Source: JAAUQA01 sp036351435
GTDB lineage: Bacteria > Pseudomonadota > Gammaproteobacteria > Competibacterales > Competibacteraceae
Assembly (NCBI GenBank): GCA_036351435.1
Contig: JAZBPA010000305.1
Span: 1 to 27,164, forward strand
Direction: 5' to 3'
DNA length: 27,164 nt
How positions within the stretch are numbered: the first letter of the stretch is position 1; the number at the start of each line of letters is the position of its first letter. Below are positions 1-8,051 of this stretch, one piece after another. Both the position numbers and the translations under genes were made by a program. Under the pieces are notes generated by a model. It saw nothing but the letters and a program-made list of their open reading frames with translations. It did not search any database and was not told where the DNA came from.

Positions 1-1403
1 CCGCCGCCGATACCGCTGTCCACTTCGTCAAAAATCAGGGTTGGGATGCTCGCATGATGAGCTGCGAGCACTTGAATGGCGAGGCTGATGCGCGATAGCT
101 CACCGCCCGAAGCCACCCGCTGTAACGGTTTGAGCGGTTGCCCGGGATTGGCGCTGACCAGGAACTCGACGCTTTCAAGCCCGGTTGGGCTGGGACGGGT
201 AAGCGGCTCCAGGGTAATTGCAAAACGGCCACCGGGCATTCCCAGTCCCTGCATGGATGCACTGATCTTTTCCGCTAATTCGGTTGCTGCAGCGTGTCGC
301 CGCTGACTTAGATTCGTTGCGGCATCGGAATACGCCTGAAACGCTTGGGCTTGGTCCTTTTCCAGTTGCTCTTCGTGCAGATCCCGATGTTCCAGAGTAT
401 CCAACTCGTTTTCCAGACGGTGGAGTAACTCCGGTAATTCGTCGGCCTCTAACCGGTGTTTACGGTTCAAGCGGTGGATTTCGGCCAGTCGCTGCTCTAA
501 TCCGGCCAATCGTTGCGGGTCCAATTCCAAGACTTGGGTGTAACGGCGGAGCTCGTCGCTGGCTTCTTGGACCTGAATCAAAGCCGCGTTGATTAGTTCA
601 GCAGGCGCGCTGAGCTGCCCATCCAGAGGGATCAGGGCGTTTAACTCCTGTTGTGCCTGACTTAGCAGTATTTGCACCGACACTTCTTCGTTATCATAGA
701 GCCGATCTTGGGTCCGTTGACAGGTTTCCAGCAACCGGCCCGCATGAGCAAGTCGCCGATGCTCTGCTTCCAGTTCCGCCATTTCGCCAGCGCGTAAATC
801 AAGACTCCGTAACTCCTCAATTTGATAACGCAATTGATCCAGCCGAGCATCCCGTTGCGCGTCAGCTTGGCGTAAATCATTGAGTTGTCGTTCCAGTTCG
901 CGCCAACGCTGATAATGCGCACCGACTTCGGTAAGCAGTGCGGCGTTACCGGCATGATCGTCCAGCAACTGCCGTTGCGCATCTCGTCGTAACAAAGACT
1001 GATGTTCGTGTTGACCATGAATATCAACCAAGTGGTCGCCCAATTCCTTAAGCGCCTGCAGGGGTTGCGGGGAACCGTCGATGTATGCCCGGGATCGTCC
1101 GCTGCGATTGATGACGCGGCGCACATGACATTCATCGTCGTCATTCGCTAAGTCACGGTCGGCTAACCAAGCCCGTGCGGTGGGTAATGCACTGACATCG
1201 AACACAGCACTGATTTCGGCCCGCTCCGCCCCGTGCCGCACTACGCTGTTATCGCCGCGATCTCCCAGCAGCAAGGCCAGTGCATCGACAATGATTGATT
1301 TGCCGGCTCCGGTTTCACCAGTCAAGGCGCTCATCCCCGAAGTGAGTTCCAACTCCAGGTGATCGACGATGGCAAAATTGCGAATGTGTATCTGGGTTAG
1401 CAT
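1..1403 (-). CDS. recN: DNA repair protein RecN, C-terminus cut by window start
   Basis: SMC-like ATPase that acts at DNA double-strand breaks during recombinational repair in the cytoplasm. About 467 codons are visible. The N-terminus begins MLTQIHIRNF. The Walker A motif GETGAGKS is at residues 29-36, followed by a long Glu/Arg/Leu-rich region of coiled-coil character. The ABC signature region VASGGELSR and the Walker B segment LIFDEVDSG lie just inside the window edge. Family members are about 550 residues, so roughly the last 85-90 residues are missing only because the window ends. The ATG at 1403 fits the usual start. It lies 42 nt downstream of the MscS-type gene on the same strand, and nadK and recN are often neighbours in gammaproteobacteria, so an operon nadK-channel-recN is likely. 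No LexA box was recognised. Confidence 0.96.
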   Translation of the reverse strand, partial: MLTQIHIRNFAIVDHLELELTSGMSALTGETGAGKSIIVDALALLLGDRGDNSVVRHGAERAEISAVFDVSALPTARAWLADRDLANDDDECHVRRVINRSGRSRAYIDGSPQPLQALKELGDHLVDIHGQHEHQSLLRRDAQRQLLDDHAGNAALLTEVGAHYQRWRELERQLNDLRQADAQRDARLDQLRYQIEELRSLDLRAGEMAELEAEHRRLAHAGRLLETCQRTQDRLYDNEEVSVQILLSQAQQELNALIPLDGQLSAPAELINAALIQVQEASDELRRYTQVLELDPQRLAGLEQRLAEIHRLNRKHRLEADELPELLHRLENELDTLEHRDLHEEQLEKDQAQAFQAYSDAATNLSQRRHAAATELAEKISASMQGLGMPGGRFAITLEPLTRPSPTGLESVEFLVSANPGQPLKPLQRVASGGELSRISLAIQVLAAHHASIPTLIFDEVDSGIGG

Positions 1404-1445
1404 ATCAAGCTCAGCGACCAACGGCCGCGCAGATATTTTCCAGGG

Positions 1446-2981
1446 TCAACGGGGCGAGTTACCGATTTGCCCGAGGCCAAAATAGGTCCACATTTTACTA
1501 AGTATTTGTTGCGCGAGAGTACCGGTTTCCGCAATACGTTGTGCCGGAGAAGCATTGGCGAGCGCTGCGGACAGCCTTAGCCGGCGTTCGGCCACTGCCA
1601 TGCTAAGGGCCGTTCCAACTTCCGGGCGGTGCTTCAAAATGTGTTCCATGCAGTCTTTGGTAATTTCGCATACCTGGCAATCGGTAGCGGCGATAACGGT
1701 GGCCGAGCGGGGGTCGTTGGTCAACAGGGAGATTTCACCGACAAAGTCCCCCGGTTTCAGTATCGCCAAGCGGATTTTGCGGCGGTCAGTGCGCGCCTCC
1801 AACACCACATGGAGTACGCCTTCGACCAACAGGAACATTGAACTTCCGGCATCCCCCTCCCGCACCAGTACGCTGTTCTCGGTAAATGTATGGTGTTGCG
1901 CGGTCTCCGCGATCAAGCGGATTTCCTGCTCATTGAGCCCGGCGAATATCGTTGTCCGCATCAGCAATTGTTCCAGATCAACCCGCCCTTGCGGGTTAGG
2001 CGAGGCAGCAGGTAACGGCGCGTGAAAGATATCCTGTTTGGGCAAGGCTGGTTTTAAGCCGGCATGTTGGAGATGGTGTAACAGGCTGCTCCAGACGGCA
2101 TGGGTCGCCTCCGGTTCGGACACTTCGGTCGGGATGATCCAAAACCGAATGAGATATTCTATTCCGCGTTCATTGACCCCGACCAACAACACATCGGGGG
2201 GCGGTTGCTCGACAGGACCGCGCGGTTGCCCGATGGCGCCTCTGACCCCGGCGAGTAGCACGCGTAGTGCTCGTTCCGGTGGCACGACATAATCTAAATG
2301 CAAGCGCAACGAGAACCGGGCGAATCGTTCCGGGCGAGAATAATTGCTGACGATTCGTTCGCCGAAAAAATTATTCGGTACCACGACCGAGATGTTATCA
2401 CGGGTCACTATGCGGGTGGTGCGCCAGTTGATCTCGGTCACCCAGCCGGCCAAACCGGTTTTCGATCCTTGTTCCTCGATGCCGACCCAATCGCCGATTA
2501 CAAAAGGGCGTTCGATATTGAGACTCAAACCGGTGAACAAATCGAGAATAATATTGCGTAACGCCAATCCGAGTACGATGCCGATTGCACCGGAAGTGGC
2601 CCACACCCCGCTGACTGGCAAGCGAAACACATGAACCGAAATTAACACCAGGGTCACTGCGAAGATAAACCCGGTCACCACATCCCGTAAATACTGGGGA
2701 ATATGGCCGTCGAAGGTGCGTGACAACAGCCCATCCCAGAGCAGCAAGGCGGTCAGACGACTCACCAGCCAGGCGCCGCACAACCACAAACTTAATTCCA
2801 CCGCGAATGCCAGCCATTCCCCTAATCCGGATAGATTGCCGTCGTCGTTTCCTCCAGTCCAAGGACTGAGAATCCAATAGAGAGCAGATAGCACGATAAC
2901 ACCCAAGGTAGGTAACAGCAGTTGCTGTCCAGCTAGACCTCGGTCAAAGGTGCGTGCTGAGTTTGGCCTATGCCGTGACAT
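1446..2981 (-). CDS. MscS-family channel with C-terminal cyclic-nucleotide-binding domain
   Basis: Predicted inner-membrane channel of 511 residues. Hydrophobic segments lie at about 20-39, 55-82 and 99-119. A fourth, Gly/Ala-rich segment at about 125-150 runs into LSLNIERPF and VIGDWV, the usual signature of the MscS pore helix and beta domain. After the cytoplasmic MscS region, residues about 340-470 form a CNB domain whose phosphate-binding cassette (GDFVGEISLL, then NDPRSATV) keeps the Glu and Arg that contact a cyclic nucleotide. This matches bacterial cyclic-nucleotide-gated channels of the MscS superfamily; gating by cAMP or cGMP is inferred. The start ATG overlaps the nadK stop by one base (TGATG), which suggests translational coupling. 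A GTG three bases upstream (2984) is an alternative start. Confidence 0.9.
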   Translation of the reverse strand: MSRHRPNSARTFDRGLAGQQLLLPTLGVIVLSALYWILSPWTGGNDDGNLSGLGEWLAFAVELSLWLCGAWLVSRLTALLLWDGLLSRTFDGHIPQYLRDVVTGFIFAVTLVLISVHVFRLPVSGVWATSGAIGIVLGLALRNIILDLFTGLSLNIERPFVIGDWVGIEEQGSKTGLAGWVTEINWRTTRIVTRDNISVVVPNNFFGERIVSNYSRPERFARFSLRLHLDYVVPPERALRVLLAGVRGAIGQPRGPVEQPPPDVLLVGVNERGIEYLIRFWIIPTEVSEPEATHAVWSSLLHHLQHAGLKPALPKQDIFHAPLPAASPNPQGRVDLEQLLMRTTIFAGLNEQEIRLIAETAQHHTFTENSVLVREGDAGSSMFLLVEGVLHVVLEARTDRRKIRLAILKPGDFVGEISLLTNDPRSATVIAATDCQVCEITKDCMEHILKHRPEVGTALSMAVAERRLRLSAALANASPAQRIAETGTLAQQILSKMWTYFGLGQIGNSPR

Positions 2982-3901
2982 CACCGGGCAGGTTGCCTGA
3001 ATTCACCTGTAAAGGGAGAACCTTCCAACACGGTTCCCCAGTTCAACTTGGCTCTCAGTAACTGGAAATAGTCATGGTTGGTCGGATGTATCAACCGCAG
3101 TTTACGACGCTTTTTGCGGATGATGACATGATCGCCGGGGTTTAATCCCAAACTGATTTGGCCGTCGCAGGTGACCTGGGTTTGGGTGGTGCTGATGCCA
3201 TTGAGCGAGACTTCGATTTCGCTGTCCGCACCCACCACAATGGGGCGGTCGGTCAGGCTGTGAGGACAAATAGGTACCAAAACGACCGCTTCCAGCGAAG
3301 GATGGAGAATAGGGCCTCCGCCGGACAGTGCATAGGCGGTCGAGCCGGTCGGTGTAGAAATAATCAACCCATCGGCCCGATACGCATTGAGAAACTGGCC
3401 ATCGACAAAGGTATCGATTTCAATCATGCGAGCGACTTCCCGCTTGTGTATGACAACATCGTTTAGTGCATCCGCCTGGGTTACCGCCCGGCCGTCGCGT
3501 ATGACTTCAGAATGCAGCAACGAACGCATTTCCTCGCGGAAGTTGCCAGCAAGAATATCGTCCAGGCTGTGCGGTATTTCTTCTGGCGAAACGTCTGCGA
3601 GAAACCCTAGCCGTCCCAGGTTGACGCCCAGAATGGGAACTCGGAAATCCACCAAGGAGCGAGCCGCGTTTAAGAGAGTGCCATCACCCCCAACCACAAT
3701 CGCTAAATCGCATTGACGACCGATGATACGACGGGACGCAGTTTCTAGACCATTGGGGGGTACTAGCTTGGCTGTTTCATCGTCTAAGAAGACCCGTAAA
3801 TTGCGCCGCCGCAAGAAGGTTGCAATTTGCGTCAGCGTATCCGCCACGCTAGGATCGCCGTATTTTCCAATCAGGCCAATAGTGCTAAATAATGTGGGCA
3901 T
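2981..3901 (-). CDS. nadK: NAD kinase
   Basis: Phosphorylates NAD to NADP in the cytoplasm, using ATP or polyphosphate. The protein has 306 residues, normal for the family. It shows the GGDGT motif at residues 71-75, the NDVVIH segment (NEVVIH-like, with Asp in place of Glu) and the STPTGSTAYALSGGGPI nucleotide-binding loop. I chose the ATG at 3901 (MPTLFSTIGLIGKYG). An in-frame TTG at 3907 is possible but unneeded, and no strong Shine-Dalgarno sequence is seen for either. A TTGACA hexamer on the minus strand at 3934-3939 could be part of its promoter, but I see no convincing -10. It is divergent from hrcA and first in a run with the MscS-type channel and recN. Confidence 0.95.
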   Translation of the reverse strand: MPTLFSTIGLIGKYGDPSVADTLTQIATFLRRRNLRVFLDDETAKLVPPNGLETASRRIIGRQCDLAIVVGGDGTLLNAARSLVDFRVPILGVNLGRLGFLADVSPEEIPHSLDDILAGNFREEMRSLLHSEVIRDGRAVTQADALNDVVIHKREVARMIEIDTFVDGQFLNAYRADGLIISTPTGSTAYALSGGGPILHPSLEAVVLVPICPHSLTDRPIVVGADSEIEVSLNGISTTQTQVTCDGQISLGLNPGDHVIIRKKRRKLRLIHPTNHDYFQLLRAKLNWGTVLEGSPFTGEFRQPAR

Positions 3902-3972
3902 GAGCAATACAATCAGGTGGGCGCTATTAAAGTTGTCAAACTTATCATTTCAGAACCTGGCAGCCAACCTGC

Positions 3973-4001
3973 TTGACACGGCTAGGGGGACTTGTTAGGT
4001 T
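3973..4001 (+). promoter_or_regulatory. Predicted hrcA promoter (-35 TTGACA, -10 TAGGTT)
   Basis: A perfect sigma-70 -35 hexamer TTGACA (3973-3978) is followed, after 17 nt, by TAGGTT (3996-4001), a weak -10 that keeps the leading TA and final T. Initiation about 7 nt downstream would fall at the first bases of the CIRCE operator, so bound HrcA would block polymerase. The -35 is certain as sequence; its use is inferred. Confidence 0.6.
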
Positions 4002-4007
4002 CCAGCT

Positions 4008-4034
4008 TTAGCACTCTATTGTTGCGAGTGCTAA
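4008..4034 (+). promoter_or_regulatory. CIRCE operator (HrcA binding site)
   Basis: Perfect match to the CIRCE consensus: TTAGCACTC at 4008-4016, a 9-nt spacer, then GAGTGCTAA at 4026-4034. It lies between the predicted -10 and the hrcA start codon at 4061. CIRCE is the operator of the repressor HrcA, which needs GroEL to be active, so this predicts autoregulation of hrcA and control of genes read through from it. I found no second complete CIRCE in the window. Confidence 0.97.
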
Positions 4035-4060
4035 ATTAACCGTCGCCGAGGGCTACTACT

Positions 4061-5122
4061 TTGAGTGATAGTGACAAGCCGGAGTATGCTGCGCTAAACC
4101 AGCGTAGTCGGCATTTACTCAACGCATTGATCGAGCGTTATATTCGTGACGGCCATCCGATTGGCTCGCGCACCCTAGCTCGTGATACCGGCTTGGATTT
4201 GAGTCCTGCGACGATTAGAAACGTGATGGCCGACCTGGAAGAACTCGGCTTTCTGCATTCTCCCCACACGTCTGCCGGACGCACGCCTACGGTACGCGGT
4301 TACCGCTTTTTCGTCGACTCATTATTGCAAGCTAACCCGTCCTACAATGAAGAAATTGAGGCGCTCTGGCAACATTTGACCCCTCATCGGAACACAACGG
4401 ATCTACTGCAATCGGTGTCTTCGTTATTGTCCGGAGTAACGCGATTGGTGGGGGTCGTCATGGTGCCCCGCCATCAATCGCTGACGCTGCGCCAAGTCGA
4501 GTTCTTACCGCTCGCTGATAACCGGGTGTTGTCCGTATTGGTGATCAATGAACAGGAAGTGCAAAACCGTATTATTTACACCAAACGTCAATACACCAGC
4601 GAAGAGCTGCAGCAAGCGGCTAACTATCTCAATGCCCACTGTCGTGGGCAGGCTATCCATCACATTCGCACCGGTTTGTTACGGGAAATGAAATCGGCGC
4701 AAGAGGCGGTAGACGCAATGATGCAAGCCGTCATCGAAATGGCCAGCCAAACGTTTGCCGCCGATGAAGGTGAGCCGGAAGATTATGTGTTGGCCGGGCA
4801 AACCAATTTGATGGGAGTCGATGAATTGGCCGACATGGAGAAATTACGCCACCTGTTCGAGGCCTTCAATCGTAAGCAGGATATTCTGCATCTGTTCGAT
4901 CAGTGTCTGCATGCGCAGGGGGTGAAAATTTTTATCGGCAGCGAAGCCGGTTGTGGGGTTTTGGAAGACTGCAGCGTAGTGACTGCACCGTATTCTATTG
5001 AAGACAAGGTGTTGGGCGTATTAGGTGTTATCGGACCCACTCGCATGGCCTATGATCGGGTCATCCCGGTGGTCGATATGACGGCGAAATTATTGGCTTC
5101 CGCCTTGAATTCTCGTAATTGA
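4061..5122 (+). CDS. hrcA: Heat-inducible transcription repressor HrcA
   Basis: Represses chaperone genes by binding CIRCE; unfolded protein titrates GroEL and relieves repression. The protein has 353 residues, near the usual length. Residues about 8-85 form the winged-helix domain, with recognisable LIERYIRDGHPIGSRTLA, LSPATIRNVMADLEELGFL and SAGRTP segments. The rest is the HrcA effector/dimerisation domain, ending near VIGPTRMAYDRVIPVV. The only suitable start is TTG at 4061, preceded by GAGG at 4048-4051 at workable spacing; a TTG start may keep repressor levels low. The CIRCE operator at 4008-4034 sits in its leader. grpE follows after 81 nt on the same strand. Confidence 0.96.
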   Translation: MSDSDKPEYAALNQRSRHLLNALIERYIRDGHPIGSRTLARDTGLDLSPATIRNVMADLEELGFLHSPHTSAGRTPTVRGYRFFVDSLLQANPSYNEEIEALWQHLTPHRNTTDLLQSVSSLLSGVTRLVGVVMVPRHQSLTLRQVEFLPLADNRVLSVLVINEQEVQNRIIYTKRQYTSEELQQAANYLNAHCRGQAIHHIRTGLLREMKSAQEAVDAMMQAVIEMASQTFAADEGEPEDYVLAGQTNLMGVDELADMEKLRHLFEAFNRKQDILHLFDQCLHAQGVKIFIGSEAGCGVLEDCSVVTAPYSIEDKVLGVLGVIGPTRMAYDRVIPVVDMTAKLLASALNSRN

Positions 5123-5203
5123 ACTCCATCTAGCGATTGAACTAACTCTTTACGATCCGCTTCTGTGAAGCGATTCAGCGAAATACTGTATTGGAGGACC
5201 TGG

Positions 5204-5851
5204 ATGAGCCAAGAAAACAACGCCGCCGAGCACACAGCGACACCGCCTGAAAGAGATCCAAACTCAGCGGAGGCGACGCAGGAAGACGGTTCCAGTGGGC
5301 CTGCAAATAATCCCTTCGAGTCACAACAGGTCGAAGCAGAGGGGGAAATTCTGGATGCCGAAGCGTCATCTGCCCCCTCTGATGCGCACACCTTGCAAGC
5401 CGAATTAGAACAAGCGCTGGCCAAGGCTGAAGAAAATTGGAATGCGTTCCTGGGGGTGCGTGCAGAAATGGAAAATCTGCGCAAACGGAGTGAACGGGAC
5501 GTGCAGAATGCCCATAAATTCGCGCTAAAAAGCTTTGTAGAGGGTCTGTTGCCGGTCAAAGACAGTCTGGAAATGGGCATAGCCGCAGCTGACGAAGCAC
5601 AGGATGTGGCTAAATTGTTAGAGGGATCAGAGTTGACGCTAAAACAATTGATCGGGGTGTTGGAAAAATTCGGCGTGCAAGAATTAAATCCGCAAGGAGA
5701 ACAATTCAATCCCGAATTCCACGAAGCGATGGCGACTCAGCCGGCTGGACAAGCCGAACCGAATACCGTGATGCACGTCGTTCAGAAAGGGTACTTACTC
5801 AACGACCGGTTGATCCGACCCGCCATGGTGATCGTAGCCCAACGGCCCTAA
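5204..5851 (+). CDS. grpE: Nucleotide exchange factor GrpE
   Basis: Cytoplasmic co-chaperone that releases ADP from DnaK. The protein has 215 residues. The first 65 or so are acidic and low complexity, followed by a long helix (about 70-115) and the GrpE signature region VLEKFGVQELNPQGEQFNP with PEFHEAM, VVQKGYLLNDRLIRPAMV and a short C-terminal tail. An upstream in-frame GTG at 5165 would add 13 residues, but the ATG at 5204 has GGAGG at 5193-5197 with a 6-nt spacer, so I chose it. It lies 81 nt after hrcA with no recognisable promoter of its own, so it is probably read from the CIRCE-controlled promoter. Confidence 0.96.
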   Translation: MSQENNAAEHTATPPERDPNSAEATQEDGSSGPANNPFESQQVEAEGEILDAEASSAPSDAHTLQAELEQALAKAEENWNAFLGVRAEMENLRKRSERDVQNAHKFALKSFVEGLLPVKDSLEMGIAAADEAQDVAKLLEGSELTLKQLIGVLEKFGVQELNPQGEQFNPEFHEAMATQPAGQAEPNTVMHVVQKGYLLNDRLIRPAMVIVAQRP

Positions 5852-5908
5852 ACCGACGCGGCTAACAGTCCTCCTGATGGCTAACTAGCCAATGGGTGGC
5901 TTAAACCT

Positions 5909-5937
5909 ATTGAAAACACCGAACCCATCCCCCATTT
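5909..5937 (+). promoter_or_regulatory. Sigma-32 (RpoH) type promoter before dnaK
   Basis: ATTGAAA at 5909-5915 resembles the -35 consensus CTTGAAA with one mismatch. After 14 nt, CCCCATTT at 5930-5937 matches the -10 consensus CCCCATNT exactly. Initiation would fall near 5945, about 60 nt before the dnaK start. The site lies in the 154-nt grpE-dnaK gap, so dnaK and dnaJ can be induced independently of the CIRCE promoter. Confidence 0.88.
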
Positions 5938-5960
5938 ATCAACAGGTATAGAAATTGGGG

Positions 5961-5977
5961 TGGCGCCCAAAGCGCCA
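5961..5977 (+). other. Small hairpin in dnaK leader
   Basis: TGGCGC (5961-5966) and GCGCCA (5972-5977) form a perfect 6-bp stem with a 5-nt loop. It would lie about 16 nt inside the predicted sigma-32 transcript and upstream of the dnaK Shine-Dalgarno region (near 5995). It could stabilise the transcript or tune translation. It is short and could be chance. Confidence 0.3.
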
Positions 5978-6005
5978 TTTGCAACAGACAGAGTGAGGGC
6001 TATTC

Positions 6006-7934
6006 ATGAGCAAAATTATCGGTATCGACCTGGGCACCACCAATTCCTGTGTGGCGATTATGGAAGGTGGCAAGCCACGGGTGATTGAAAACAGTGAAGG
6101 TGATCGGACCACACCGTCAGTGGTGGCTTTCACCGAAAGTGATGAAGTGTTGGTTGGCCAGTCTGCCAAACGGCAAGCGGTGACCAATCCAGATAACACC
6201 TTATTTGCTATTAAGCGGTTGATCGGGCGTCGTTTCGAAGATTCGGAAGTGCAAAAGGACATGAATATGGTGCCCTACCAGATTGTCAAGGCTGACAATG
6301 GTGATGCTTGGGTAGCCGCCAGGGACAAGAAAATGGCACCGCCGGAAGTCGCAGCGCGGGTGCTGCAGAAAATGAAGAAAACCGCTGAAGATTATTTGGG
6401 TGAGACCATATCCGAAGCGGTGATTACCGTACCGGCCTATTTTAACGATTCGCAGCGCCAAGCAACCAAGGACGCTGGGCGGATCGCCGGTTTAGAAGTC
6501 AAGCGGATCATCAACGAGCCTACTGCGGCCGCGCTGGCGTACGGTATGGATAAGAAGCGTGGTGATGCCAAAATCGCCGTGTACGATCTGGGCGGTGGTA
6601 CTTTCGATGTCTCGATCATTGAGATTGCCGAAGTCGATGGCGAACACCAATTCGAAGTGCTGTCCACTAATGGTGATACGTTTTTAGGCGGTGAGGATTT
6701 CGATAAGCGCATCATTGATTATCTCGCGCAGCAGTTCCAGAAAGACACCGGCATTGACCTGCGTGGTGATCCCCTGGCTATGCAACGGCTGAAAGAAGCT
6801 GCTGAGAAAGGCAAGATTGAGCTGTCCTCCAGCCAGCAGACCGAAGTCAATCTGCCCTATATCACGGCTGATGCCAGTGGTCCTAAGCATCTAAACATCA
6901 AGCTGACCCGCGCCAAGCTGGAAGCCTTGGTCGAGGAGTTGATCGAGCGGACTATAGGTCCTTGCAAAATCGCCCTTAAGGATGCGAGTCAGGGAGTCGG
7001 TGATATCGACGAAGTCATTTTGGTTGGCGGCCAGACTCGGATGCCCAAAGTCCAGGAAGCGGTCAAGAATTTCTTCGGCAAGGAACCTCGTAAGGACGTC
7101 AATCCTGACGAAGCGGTAGCGGTTGGTGCAGCCATTCAGGGCGGTGTGTTGGGTGGACAGGTCAAAGACGTGCTGCTGTTGGATGTGACTCCGCTGTCCT
7201 TGGGTATCGAGACCCTGGGTGGGGTCATGACCAAGCTGATTGAAAAGAATACCACTATCCCGACCAAAGCCAACCAGGTGTTCTCGACTGCCGAAGATAC
7301 CCAAACCGCGGTAACTGTCCATGTGTTGCAGGGCGAGCGGGAACGGGCCGGTGCTAACAAGTCGCTGGGTAAGTTCGATTTATCCGGTATTCCGCCTGCA
7401 CCACGCGGCGTGCCGCAAATCGAGGTTGCCTTCGATATTGATGCTAATGGCATCTTGCATGTATCGGCCAAAGACAAGGCTACCGGCAAGGAACAGTCTA
7501 TCGTTATTCGCGCTTCTTCCGGATTGAGTGACGATGAAATTCAACAGATGGTCAAGGATGCCGAGGCTCATGCTGACGAAGATCGTAAATTCCATGAGTT
7601 GGTCGATACCCGTAATCAGGCGGAAAACCTGATTCATGCGACCGAGAAATCGCTCAGCGAGTTGGGTGAGAAGGTGGAAGGCAGCGAACGCCACGATATC
7701 GAAAATGCGATTTCCGATCTGCGTGAGGCGGCTAAGGGCGACAACAAGGATACCATACAGGCTAAAACTCAGGCTTTGGGCGAGCTGTCCGGCAAATTAG
7801 CCGAGCGGGTTTATGCCCAGTCCGCTGCCGAGTCCGGTCCTCAGGGTGATGAGGCCCCCGGCGGGGCTGGTGGGCAAAAGCCAGCCGATGAAGGCGTCGT
7901 CGATGCCGAATTCGAGGAAGTCAAGGATAAGTAA
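6006..7934 (+). CDS. dnaK: Chaperone protein DnaK (Hsp70)
   Basis: ATP-dependent chaperone that binds exposed hydrophobic peptides with DnaJ and GrpE. The protein has 642 residues, the usual bacterial length. The ATPase domain (about 1-385) opens with IGIDLGTTNSCVAIMEGG and contains VYDLGGGTFDVSI and VILVGGQTRMPKVQ. The interdomain linker and substrate-binding domain begin at DVLLLDVTPLSLGIETLGG (about 388 on), and the helical lid ends in the EEVKDK tail typical of gammaproteobacterial DnaK. The ATG at 6006 is preceded by a GAGGG-type ribosome binding site near 5995. A strong sigma-32 promoter lies at 5909-5937. dnaJ follows after 117 nt containing a possible stem. Confidence 0.99.
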   Translation: MSKIIGIDLGTTNSCVAIMEGGKPRVIENSEGDRTTPSVVAFTESDEVLVGQSAKRQAVTNPDNTLFAIKRLIGRRFEDSEVQKDMNMVPYQIVKADNGDAWVAARDKKMAPPEVAARVLQKMKKTAEDYLGETISEAVITVPAYFNDSQRQATKDAGRIAGLEVKRIINEPTAAALAYGMDKKRGDAKIAVYDLGGGTFDVSIIEIAEVDGEHQFEVLSTNGDTFLGGEDFDKRIIDYLAQQFQKDTGIDLRGDPLAMQRLKEAAEKGKIELSSSQQTEVNLPYITADASGPKHLNIKLTRAKLEALVEELIERTIGPCKIALKDASQGVGDIDEVILVGGQTRMPKVQEAVKNFFGKEPRKDVNPDEAVAVGAAIQGGVLGGQVKDVLLLDVTPLSLGIETLGGVMTKLIEKNTTIPTKANQVFSTAEDTQTAVTVHVLQGERERAGANKSLGKFDLSGIPPAPRGVPQIEVAFDIDANGILHVSAKDKATGKEQSIVIRASSGLSDDEIQQMVKDAEAHADEDRKFHELVDTRNQAENLIHATEKSLSELGEKVEGSERHDIENAISDLREAAKGDNKDTIQAKTQALGELSGKLAERVYAQSAAESGPQGDEAPGGAGGQKPADEGVVDAEFEEVKDK

Positions 7935-7950
7935 GCGCGTTGGCTGACGA

Positions 7951-8020
7951 GAGCGTAGTCATGCACCCACGAATTTCTGGGTTAGCACACTGACCGCGGA
8001 CTAGTGATATGATTACGCTC
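7951..8020 (+). other. Possible RNA stem in dnaK-dnaJ intergenic region
   Basis: GAGCGTAGTCAT (7951-7962) pairs with ATGATTACGCTC (8009-8020) over 12 positions, 11 Watson-Crick and one G-U in the plus-strand RNA. The enclosed 46 nt contain a possible ACCCA/TGGGT hairpin (7965-7969 with 7978-7982). The stem is followed by TTTAGT, too short for a convincing intrinsic terminator. It could be a processing or attenuation site separating dnaK and dnaJ levels. This is moderate evidence only. Confidence 0.35.
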
Positions 8021-8051
8021 TTTAGTCCCGCCCCAAAATACCGGATCGAAG

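Noticed and set aside
662..1144. 160-residue minus-strand open frame
   Set aside because: It overlaps recN in another frame, and recN has clear family motifs throughout this stretch.
7982..7990. TTAGCACAC, close to a CIRCE half-site, after dnaK
   Set aside because: No matching right half at the required 9-nt spacing.
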